The notes under the pieces: model-generated | Told to the model about the DNA's origin: nothing | The model's database searches: none | The model's input: the letters and a program-made list of their open reading frames with translations, nothing else | Origin: Litoditis marina | Lineage: Eukaryota > Nematoda > Chromadorea > Rhabditida > Rhabditidae | Length of the DNA stretch: 64,000 bases | Assembly (NCBI GenBank): GCA_964036275.1 | Contig: OZ038435.1 | Span: forward strand, 15,713,920-15,777,919 | Reading direction: 5' to 3' | Position numbers and translations under genes: made by a program | Shown: piece after piece, positions 13,701-23,100 of the stretch | Position numbering within the stretch: position 1 is the stretch's first letter | Layout of the letters: the number at the start of each line of letters is the position of its first letter

Positions 13701-13747
13701 AGGGAATGGGCAAAAGCGCCAAGGATCCACCCTCTCTCTATGCGTAG
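10734..13747 (+). CDS. TMa copy 1: single-pass membrane protein gene, exons 3-7 only
   Basis: Exons: 10734-10798, 11271-11353, 12389-12509, 12563-12836, 13520-13747 (TAG). All phases match (0/2, 2/1, 1/2, 2/0, 0), acceptors are TTTAG, TTTCAG, TACAG, TTTCAG and TTTCAG, and one intron is 53 nt. The product has an extracellular part with N-glycosylation sites (NYT, NCT), LFPSETR, a Thr-rich stalk, a helix around ALFLIIVAILVFFVVAIICY, a basic YRNKGKR stop-transfer and a Ser/Pro/Gly-rich tail ending DPPSLYA. Differences from the U3 copy in exons 4-6 are silent except one Met/Ile, which supports the frame; exon 7 has several replacements. Exons 1-2 of the U3 model (signal peptide) are missing: array A abuts intron 2. 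They may lie beyond the left edge across a satellite-filled intron, or be lost. Function unknown. Confidence 0.7.
10799..11270. other. TMa intron 3 (copy 1)
   Basis: About 470 bp between the donor GTGAGTG at 10799 and the acceptor CTTTCAG at 11270. It holds CCTACTGAGTTCCTTACAGTA near 10828, which resembles the end of the inverted-repeat element at 52300-52506. No other coding signal was seen. Confidence 0.55.
11354..12388. other. TMa intron 4 (copy 1) with repeat fragments
   Basis: About 1.03 kb. At 11480-11580 there are repeated AACCAAA/AACCGA motifs complementary to GGTTTGATTTTGGTTC at about 11650, so the region can fold into a long weak hairpin. At 12010-12090 a second repeat rich in GAGAGAG and ACTCTCTC surrounds GTCCGTCCGCGG; the U3 copy of it is about 14 bp longer on the left. 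CTACCGAGACTCCTACAGTA occurs near 12355. Open frames across this interval are not supported by splice sites. Confidence 0.5.
13002..13072 (-). repeat. tRNA-derived repeat (A and B boxes) in TMa intron 6
   Basis: On the minus strand there is an A-box match TAGCGCAGTGG and a B-box match GGTTCGATTCC, correctly ordered and spaced for an internal RNA polymerase III promoter. The D arm pairs (GCGC/GCGC), but the anticodon arm does not form and the acceptor ends pair only partly. I read this as a tRNA-derived SINE or tRNA relic, not a functional tRNA. It is repeated at 34015-34085 and 58434-58505. The rest of intron 6 (12837-13519) shows nothing else clear. Confidence 0.6.
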
Positions 13748-14586
13748 ATGATAACATTATTCAGTTTTATGAAGTGTACTGCAGCATTTCTACAAATCAT
13801 TCTGTGAAAGCTCTGTACATTGAAATTTTGCCACTCAAACCTCATTAACATGGATAAGAAAATGCGGAGAACAAAAACCCAGAAAAACATTATTTTTAGG
13901 TGGACCATGTCGAATCAGGCCGGACTAAAAAATCAAGTTTTGTCAATTGAAATTTCGAACGATAATAATAGGAGTACTTCCAAATATTTTTGTTTGATCG
14001 CGTGCCAACTTATTTTTTGAGCAGGAATATTGGGGTTTTGAGCAGGTTCCTGCAAACTAAATGCTTCCGAAAAAAATGGAAGAGTTATCAAACATGTGGA
14101 AAGCCGATTTAGCAATCGCGGTCTTCGTTCATGTTTGAACAGACAGGAAATGTCTGGAAACCTGACGGTAAATAAGGTTTTCCGTACTCTGAAACTCGTT
14201 TTCAAAGTAGTTTTCCGTACTCTGAAACTCGTTTTCAAAGTAGTTTTCCGTACTCGAAAACCGGAAAACGTGAGTCTGTTTTCGTGCTTCAAGCTGCTTT
14301 TCTATTATACCCGTTCTGTAGTATTCAAACTAAAAACAGAGCAGGATCGAGCAACATACACCCTATTAGGATTATTTTGAAAAAGCGAACCCTAGTCTTT
14401 GTCTGAGCTGTACAAATTGCCGAGTATTAAACAATATACCTTTTTTACTATTTTTCTGCAGTAATTCAGTTTTCTATTTTATAAAGTCTTCATCAACACA
14501 ACAGCAGTACTTGTAATACTTTATGACAATCTCTTTGTCATTATCATTTACAAAAAGGGTTTGTTTCGGTGTGAATTGTCGTTCCG
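13748..14586. other. Intergenic region between convergent TMa and TMb (copy 1)
   Basis: About 840 bp between the TMa and TMb stop codons. It contains two full tandem units of a 33-bp repeat (14178-14243, unit beginning TTTTCCGTACTCTG, then a partial third); U3 has one full unit only. The open frames here on both strands are AT-rich, overlap each other and are not supported by conserved frames. Confidence 0.5.
14178..14256 (+). repeat. 33-bp tandem repeat, two full units plus partial
   Basis: Units 14178-14210 and 14211-14243 are identical and a third begins at 14244. U2 (35191-35269) has the same count; U3 has lost or never gained the second unit, so copy number changed between segments. Confidence 0.85.
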
Positions 14587-15428
14587 TTATCCCTTCGACG
14601 GACTTTTTGCGCTGACGCCAGAATCAGCCGGGCTCTGAACAGAGGGAGAAGTCGTGTTTCGCCCCTTTGAGACTCCAAAGTAGTCCGCACTCGGGGTGGT
14701 ACTGGGGTTGTTGTATTCTGAACCGCCGTCCTAAAAAAGTTGGTTAGAAAAACGTCGAGTTTATAAGTACATTTGGTTTTTCTCATCAGTATTATAGTGT
14801 ATTAAGTTCATCGTTTAGTTCATCATTTTCAGAAGACTCCAAGTTCCAATGTTTTCTTGTAAATATACTAAATTAAACTAGTTGCAATTACAATTACCAT
14901 ATGTCAATTGCTGCCATAGCGTTTTGAACAAACTCGATAGCTCTGAAGTGGTGATTCCGAAGTAAATGTTCTACAAGAGGTAAAAGAAGCAAATACAATA
15001 CATTTCAAACTCATTCAAACTCCAGCTGTCGTTGTCGAGGCAAAAGTATCGCAATCAATGAAAAACTCAAACTTCAACGAAAGAGATTAGAACCAACCAT
15101 TGTCGACGTCATAACTGACGTTTTCTTCGTTTTTGCCGCCTGTTTCTTCTTTTGTCGTTTTTTGAGATAAAAGACTCCGGCCACAATGAGTCCGATCAAC
15201 GCGAGCACAGTGAGAGCCAGAAAAACGTTGATAGCCAGCGACATTTTGGCCACTCCGTTGTCAGAATCCTCCTTGTCCTCCACTTTTCCAGCGTCCTTCG
15301 ACGCCTTCGCAGAGGGCTTCTGAGTCGTCGTCGTATTCAAAGTCGTCGTTGCAGGTACCATTGTGGTGGAGGGAACCCGGTTGCCTTCCGCGATCAGCTC
15401 GTTTTTTCTCGTTTCATCGGGAAACAGC
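14587..15428 (-). CDS. TMb copy 1: paralogue of TMa, two terminal exons
   Basis: Minus-strand exons 15428-15098 and 14730-14587 (TAA), acceptors TTTTCAG and TTTTTAG. The donor is inferred as GTTGGT after ATG at 15098. The upstream exon reads LFPDETRKNEL, a Thr-rich stalk with NTTTTQKPSAK, an acidic stretch, a helix (AINVFLALTVLALIGLIVAG), FYLKKRQKKK and a Ser/Thr tail; the last exon adds a Ser/Pro-rich tail ending SAKSPSKG. LFP-x-ETR, the stalk, helix and tail correspond one-to-one with TMa, and both genes enter this exon in the same phase. In the last exon the one U3 difference (CAG to CAA) is silent in this frame but not in the alternative. The 5' exons were not found between here and G1, so the gene is partial or degenerate. 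Function unknown; type I membrane topology inferred. Confidence 0.62.
14731..15097. other. TMb last intron (copy 1)
   Basis: About 367 bp, AT-rich, from the GTTGGT donor at 15097 to the TTTTTTAG acceptor at 14731 on the minus strand. No other feature was seen. Confidence 0.5.
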
Positions 15429-16391
15429 CTGAAAATAGAATATAGGAACTTGATTAAAGCAATTAAGAAGACTTCATACGTAATCAAGAAATATGGCGCA
15501 TGTGTTGAACCTTGAGATAATAAATGTTTCTTGAATTCAAAAACTAAATAGACACTATGACTATAACTGTGCATCCAAATTTCCGCTGTACAGAAAGTTG
15601 GTTGTTGAAACTCTATAAAGTAAATTAAAAACTAACTACGGAAACAACAAAAAGCCATCGAGTATTTCTGGGTCAAAAACAATTTACCAAGACTAATTGT
15701 CGATAACCAGTCCCTTTTGCTACGCCGCCTTCTTTGATTTACGCGATTTATGTAATAAAACAAGTTCTATTATGAGAAAAAATCAAATTATATAATTTTG
15801 CCGGAAAACTGGTTAATTGTGCTCAAGGACGTATGTACTGATGAAAATCAGTGTTCAAAACACTATATTTGACTTTTGGACGTTTTTTGGTCGATGTTTT
15901 TGCCACGCGTTCTAGCTGGGAACGCAAATTCGTGGGACTCCACGGAATTCCGTGGAAGTCCACGGGCTTAACCATTGGAAAAGGGGCGGGGCTTATATTT
16001 TGTATTGGTTGCTAACCAGAGAGAAACTGCTCCCCTCAAAAAAACGGAAAGGGCTAAAAATTTCAGGGTACGTTGGGATTGGTTTAAGAATACTATTAGA
16101 GGTGATCCTACATACTAATAAATTTTTTAAAGTTTAAAACTTTATTATATTTTTTTAACACTTTATTTCCAAAAAAATCTGGATTTAGCTGAAAACTACA
16201 AAATGTACTCGGATTTCGTCGAGAAGAGTATTAGTGGGCTTATAACGATTGATGTATTTGTTTTTAGTTATCTGATGTCATTCATTACTTTTCAGTACAG
16301 CCAGACGACGAACCTTGTTTTGTGCACAGAAACTCGGACGTGAATAGTGTGTTGAAGCCATTTGAACTTTTAACAAATCATTGGAGGTTTA
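15429..16391. other. Region upstream of the TMb terminal exons (copy 1)
   Basis: About 960 bp. The first part is probably TMb intron: the frame that extends the TMb exon upstream to an ATG at 15574 is open in U1 and U2 but has a TGA in U3. It contains a 35-bp near-palindrome (15931-15965), then GGGGCGGGGC and AT-rich sequence. A small plus-strand frame from the ATG at 16203 loses its start codon in U3 (ATG to ATA). No firm exon. Confidence 0.45.
15931..15965. repeat. Near-palindrome sharing a 15-mer with the satellite
   Basis: CGTGGGACTCCACGG is followed by AATT and CCGTGGAAGTCCACG, an imperfect palindrome centred on GGAATTCC. The left arm equals the 15-base core present in most satellite monomers. 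Copies: 36944-36978 in U2 and 63663-63697 in U3 (one base changed). Confidence 0.85.
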
Positions 16392-17180
16392 TTAGGCATA
16401 AGTCATGTTTTTGAAATAATCTGATACAATCTTACTGGTAACTCCATGTTTGTTGTCGAGTTTTACCATTCTCCGAGCGAAGTAACGGTAAACAGCAAAA
16501 ATGACTCTGCACTGTAGAACGAAAAGAATGAATACAACACAAAATAGTACAGTATATGTCTCTATAGTGAAAGATGAGTGGAGATTGCTGATTGTCCCGC
16601 TTCTCTCGACGTAATCGGTCATATTAGGAACCTGGAAGTATGTTTGTTTCATTGTGTTTGTGTGATTATATTACAGAAGTAGCCTGGTGAATAGGTCAAT
16701 TGGCTGACTGATTTTATTACAGAAATAGCCTTGTAAATATGTTCACTGGTCAACTAACTAAGACGACCGTTTCATGTGCACGTGGGTTTCTACAGTACTC
16801 CGTTAAACAGTACGACGTTGCTCTGAACGAATAGTTTAATTCCATTTTCATGTACCGGAAACTGAAAGTTAGATCGGGAGTGCGGAGAGAAATATGTGGT
16901 GAAGGAGTGAAAAACTCTTGGATAGTTTAATTTTTAGGTTGATACTAACAGTTGGAACTTTTTGAAACAAACATCACAATGCCCCTACAACCCGAATTAG
17001 TTTTACTCACGTTTCCATAACTTGCAAAACTGATGTGATCGACCACAGAAATTCTGCTCTTGATCAGCGTATGACCAATTCTCAGACTCGTATCTGAAGG
17101 AAGTTCAACCGAGAACACCTGGCTAGGTAGGGAGATAGGTTCAGGATGTAAGTACGGATGTTCCAATTGACCTCTTGCAC
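16392..17180 (-). pseudogene. G1 copy 1: 5'-truncated by satellite array B
   Basis: Minus-strand last exon 16631-16392 (acceptor TTCCAG) and a partial preceding exon 17180-17011 (donor AAC|GTGAGT), both phase 0. The last exon encodes VPNMTDYVERSG, a single helix (around TVLFCVVFILFVLQCRVIFAVY), a basic RRMVK segment and the C-terminus FKNMTYA; AATAAA overlaps the stop. The U2 copy shows the full penultimate exon and three more upstream exons; here the penultimate exon is cut at about 17180 by satellite, so the upstream exons are absent. The intact helix-coding exon here contrasts with U2, where the same exon has a stop. U1 has a 3-bp in-frame insertion relative to U2 (ISLP versus SLP). Family not recognised. 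Confidence 0.6.
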
Positions 17181-20100
17181 TTTACACCTATTTTGGTTTT
17201 CCGTGGGACTCCACGGGGATTTGAAAAAAATGATCTACCAACCGCACTATGGTTTTTTGTTGCTTCAATACGTCACGAGTATGAACATATACGTTGAAGA
17301 AAACAAAATTATTCTATATCCCATTTCACTGCAAATTTTACACCTATTTTGGTTTTCCGTGGGACTCCACGGGGATTTGAAACAAATGATCTACCAACCG
17401 CACTATGGTTTTTTGTTGCTTCAATACGTCACGAGTATGAACATATACGTTGGAGAAAACAAAATTATTCTATGTCCCATTTCACTGCAAATTTTACACC
17501 TATTTTGGTTTTCCGTGGGACTCCACGGGGATTTGAAACAAATGATCTACCAACCGCACTATGGTTTTTTGTTGCTTCAATACGTCACGAGTATGAACAT
17601 ATACGTTGAAGAAAACAAAATTATTCTATATCCCATTTCACTGCAAATTTTACACCTATTTTGGTTTTCCGTGGGACTCCACGGGGATTTGAAAAAAATG
17701 ATCTACCAACCGCACTATGGTTTTTTGTTGCTTCAATACGTCACGAGTATGAACATATACGTTGAAGAAAACAAAATTATTCTATATCCCATTTCACTGC
17801 AAATTTTACACCTATTTTGGTTTTCCGTGGGACTCCACGGGGATTTGAAACAAATGATCTACCAACCGCACTATGGTTTTTTGTTGCTTCAATACGTCAC
17901 GAGTATGAACATATACGTTGAAGAAAACAAAATTATTCTATATCCCATTTCACTGCAAATTTTACACCTATTTTGGTTTTCCGTGGGACTCCACGGGGAT
18001 TTGAAACAAATGATCTACCAACCGCACTATGGTTTTTTGTTGCTTCAATACGTCACGAGTATGAACATATACGTTGAAGAAAACAAAATTATTCTATATC
18101 CCATTTCACTGCAAATTTTACACCTATTTTGGTTTTCCGTGGGACTCCACGGGGATTTGAAACAAATGATCTACCAACCGCACTATGGTTTTTTGTTGCT
18201 TCAATACGTCACGAGTATGAACATATACGTTGGAGAAAACAAAATTATTCTATATCCCATTTCACTGCAAATTTTACACCTATTTTGGTTTTCCGTGGGA
18301 CTCCACGGGGATTTGAAACAAATGATCTACCAACCGCACTATGGTTTTTTGTTGCTTCAATACGTCACGAGTATGAACATATACGTTGAAGAAAACAATA
18401 TTATTCTATATCCCATTTCACTGCAAATTTTACACTCATTTTGGTTTTCCGTGGGACTCCACGGGGATTTGAAACAAATGATCTACCAACCGCACTATGG
18501 TTTTTTGTTGGTTTAATACATCACAAGTATCAACATACACATTGAAGAGAACAAAATTATTCTATATCCCATTTCACCGCTAATTTTACACTCATTTTGG
18601 TTTTCCGTGGGACTTCACGGGGATTTGAAGCAATTGATCTACCAACCGCACTCTGGGTTTTTGTTGCTTCAATACGTCACGAGTATGAACATATACATTA
18701 AAGAGAACAGAGTTATTCTATATCCATTTCACTGCAAATTTTACACCTATTTTGGTTTTCCGTGGGACTCCACGGGGATTTGAAACAAATGATCTACCAA
18801 CCGCACTATGGTTTTTTGTTGGTTCAATACATCACAAGTATCAACATACACATTGAAGAGAACAAAATTATTCTATATCCCATTTCACCGCTAATTTTAC
18901 ACTCATTTTGGTTTTCCGTGGGACTTCACGGGGATTTGAAGCAATTGATCTACCAACCGCACTCTGGGTTTTTGTTGCTTCAATACGTCACGAGTATGAA
19001 CATATACATTAAAGAGAACAGAGTTATTCTATATCCATTTCACTGCAAATTTTACACCTATTTTGGTTTTCCGTGGGACTCCACGGGGATTTGAAACAAA
19101 TGATCTACCAACCGCACTATGGTTTTTTGTTGGTTCAATACATCACAAGTATCAACATACACATTGAAGAGAACAAAATTATTCTATATCCCATTTCACC
19201 GCTAATTTTACACTCATTTTGGTTTTCCGTGGGACTTCACGGGGATTTGAAGCAATTGATCTACCAACCGCACTCTGGGTTTTTGTTGCTTCAATACGTC
19301 ACGAGTATGAACATATACATTAAAGAGAACAGAGTTATTCTATATCCATTTCACTGCAAATTTTACACCTATTTTGGTTTTCCGTGGGACTCCACGGGGA
19401 TTTGAAACAATTGATCTACCAACCGCACTATGGTTTTTTGTTGCTTCAATACGTCACGAGTATGAACATATACATTAAAGATAACAAAATTATTCTATAT
19501 CCCATTTCACCGCTAATTTTACACTCATTTTGGTTTTCCGTGAGACTCCACCGTGATTTGAAAAAAATGATCTACCAACCGTACTATTGTTTTTTGTTGC
19601 TTCAATACGTCACGAGTATGAACATATACATTGAAGAAAACAAAATTATTCTATATCCCATTTCACTGCTAATTTTACACTCATTTCGGTTTTCCGTGGG
19701 ACTCCACCGTGATTTGAAAAAACTGACCTACCAACCGTACTATTGTTTTTTGTTGGTTTAATACATCACAAGTATCAACATACACATTGAAGAGAACAAA
19801 ATTATTCTATATCCCATTTCACTGCTAATTTTACACTCATTTCGGTTTTCCGTGGGACTCCACGGTGATTTGAAAAAATTGATCTACCAACCGTACTATT
19901 GTTTTTTGTTGGTTTAATACATCACAAGTATCAACATACACATTGAAGAGAACAAAATTATTCTATATCCCATTTCACTGCTAATTTTACACTCATTTCG
20001 GTTTTCCGTGGGACTCCACCGTGATTTGAAAAAACTGACCTACCAACCGTACTATTGTTTTTTGTTGGTTTAATACATCACAAGTATCAACATACACATT

Positions 20101-23100
20101 GAAGAGAACAAAATTATTCTATATCCCATTTCACTGCTAATTTTACACTCATTTCGGTTTTCCGTGGGACTCCACGGTGATTTGAAAAAATTGATCTACC
20201 AACCGTACTATTGTTTTTTGTTGGTTTAATACATCACAAGTATCAACATACACATTGAAGAGAACAAAATTATTCTATATCCCATTTCACTGCTAATTTT
20301 ACACTCATTTTGGTTTTCCGTGGGACTCCACCGTGATTTGAAAAAACTGACCTACCAACCGTACTATTGTTTTTTGTTGGTTTAATACATCACAAGTATC
20401 AACATACACATTGAAGAGAACAAAATTATTCTATATCCCATTTCACTGCAAATTTTACACCTATTTTGGTTTTCCGTGGGACTCCACGGGGATTTGAAAC
20501 AAATGATCTACCAACCGCACTATGGTTTTTTGTTGCTTCAATACGTCACGAGTATGAACATATACGTTGAAGAAAACAATATTATTCTATATCCCATTTC
20601 ACTGCAAATTTTACACTCATTTTGGTTTTCCGTGGGACTCCACGGGGATTTGAAACAAATGATCTACCAACCGCACTATGGTTTTTTGTTGGTTTAATAC
20701 ATCACAAGTATCAACATACACATTGAAGAGAACAAAATTATTCTATATCCCATTTCACCGCTAATTTTACACTCATTTTGGTTTTCCGTGGGACTTCACG
20801 GGGATTTGAAGCAATTGATCTACCAACCGCACTCTGGGTTTTTGTTGCTTCAATACGTCACGAGTATGAACATATACATTAAAGAGAACAGAGTTATTCT
20901 ATATCCATTTCACTGCAAATTTTACACCTATTTTGGTTTTCCGTGGGACTCCACGGGGATTTGAAACAAATGATCTACCAACCGCACTATGGTTTTTTGT
21001 TGGTTCAATACATCACAAGTATCAACATACACATTGAAGAGAACAAAATTATTCTATATCCCATTTCACCGCTAATTTTACACTCATTTTGGTTTTCCGT
21101 GGGACTTCACGGGGATTTGAAGCAATTGATCTACCAACCGCACTCTGGGTTTTTGTTGCTTCAATACGTCACGAGTATGAACATATACATTAAAGAGAAC
21201 AGAGTTATTCTATATCCATTTCACTGCAAATTTTACACCTATTTTGGTTTTCCGTGGGACTCCACGGGGATTTGAAACAAATGATCTACCAACCGCACTA
21301 TGGTTTTTTGTTGGTTCAATACATCACAAGTATCAACATACACATTGAAGAGAACAAAATTATTCTATATCCCATTTCACCGCTAATTTTACACTCATTT
21401 TGGTTTTCCGTGGGACTTCACGGGGATTTGAAGCAATTGATCTACCAACCGCACTCTGGGTTTTTGTTGCTTCAATACGTCACGAGTATGAACATATACA
21501 TTAAAGAGAACAGAGTTATTCTATATCCATTTCACTGCAAATTTTACACCTATTTTGGTTTTCCGTGGGACTCCACGGGGATTTGAAACAAATGATCTAC
21601 CAACCGCACTATGGTTTTTTGTTGCTTCAATACGTCACGAGTATGAACATATACGTTGAAGAAAACAATATTATTCTATATCCCATTTCACTGCAAATTT
21701 TACACTCATTTTGGTTTTCCGTGGGACTCCACGGGGATTTGAAACAAATGATCTACCAACCGCACTATGGTTTTTTGTTGGTTTAATACATCACAAGTAT
21801 CAACATACACATTGAAGAGAACAAAATTATTCTATATCCCATTTCACCGCTAATTTTACACTCATTTTGGTTTTCCGTGGGACTTCACGGGGATTTGAAG
21901 CAATTGATCTACCAACCGCACTCTGGGTTTTTGTTGCTTCAATACGTCACGAGTATGAACATATACATTAAAGAGAACAGAGTTATTCTATATCCATTTC
22001 ACTGCAAATTTTACACCTATTTTGGTTTTCCGTGGGACTCCACGGGGATTTGAAACAAATGATCTACCAACCGCACTATGGTTTTTTGTTGGTTCAATAC
22101 ATCACAAGTATCAACATACACATTGAAGAGAACAAAATTATTCTATATCCCATTTCACCGCTAATTTTACACTCATTTTGGTTTTCCGTGGGACTTCACG
22201 GGGATTTGAAGCAATTGATCTACCAACCGCACTCTGGGTTTTTGTTGCTTCAATACGTCACGAGTATGAACATATACATTAAAGAGAACAGAGTTATTCT
22301 ATATCCATTTCACTGCAAATTTTACACCTATTTTGGTTTTCCGTGGGACTCCACGGGGATTTGAAACAAATGATCTACCAACCGCACTATGGTTTTTTGT
22401 TGGTTCAATACATCACAAGTATCAACATACACATTGAAGAGAACAAAATTATTCTATATCCCATTTCACCGCTAATTTTACACTCATTTTGGTTTTCCGT
22501 GGGACTTCACGGGGATTTGAAGCAATTGATCTACCAACCGCACTCTGGGTTTTTGTTGCTTCAATACGTCACGAGTATGAACATATACATTAAAGAGAAC
22601 AGAGTTATTCTATATCCATTTCACTGCAAATTTTACACCTATTTTGGTTTTCCGTGGGACTCCACGGGGATTTGAAACAATTGATCTACCAACCGCACTA
22701 TGGTTTTTTGTTGCTTCAATACGTCACGAGTATGAACATATACATTAAAGATAACAAAATTATTCTATATCCCATTTCACCGCTAATTTTACACTCATTT
22801 TGGTTTTCCGTGAGACTCCACCGTGATTTGAAAAAAATGATCTACCAACCGTACTATTGTTTTTTGTTGCTTCAATACGTCACGAGTATGAACATATACA
22901 TTGAAGAAAACAAAATTATTCTATATCCCATTTCACTGCTAATTTTACACTCATTTCGGTTTTCCGTGGGACTCCACCGTGATTTGAAAAAACTGACCTA
23001 CCAACCGTACTATTGTTTTTTGTTGGTTTAATACATCACAAGTATCAACATACACATTGAAGAGAACAAAATTATTCTATATCCCATTTCACTGCTAATT

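Larger units (their letters stand above)
9704..17180. repeat. Segment U1: first copy of the gene-bearing segmental duplication
   Basis: About 7.48 kb of non-satellite DNA. It recurs at 30717-38190 (U2) at a constant offset of 21,013 bp, and in diverged form from 53478 to the window end (U3). No difference from U2 was noticed from 9704 to about 16574 in the stretches compared; from 16575 to 17180 there are at least ten differences in about 600 bp. It contains TMa exons 3-7, the TMb terminal exons and the 3' part of G1. The right end is a junction to satellite near 17180, inside a G1 exon. Confidence 0.93.

Noticed and set aside
13820..14380. Several overlapping frames in the TMa/TMb intergenic region
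   Set aside because: Both strands are open at once, the 33-bp repeat inflates them, and indels between segments break them.
15429..15574. N-terminal extension of TMb from the ATG at 15574
   Set aside because: A TTTTCAG acceptor precedes LFPDETR, TMa has an intron at the same phase, and the U3 copy has a TGA in this extension.
16203..16340. Small plus-strand gene starting at the ATG at 16203
   Set aside because: Overlaps nothing conserved, and the U3 copy has ATA in place of the ATG.
17158..18516. 452-codon open frame across the G1/satellite junction
   Set aside because: Satellite frame fused by chance to a few codons of antisense G1 sequence; no start or splice support.
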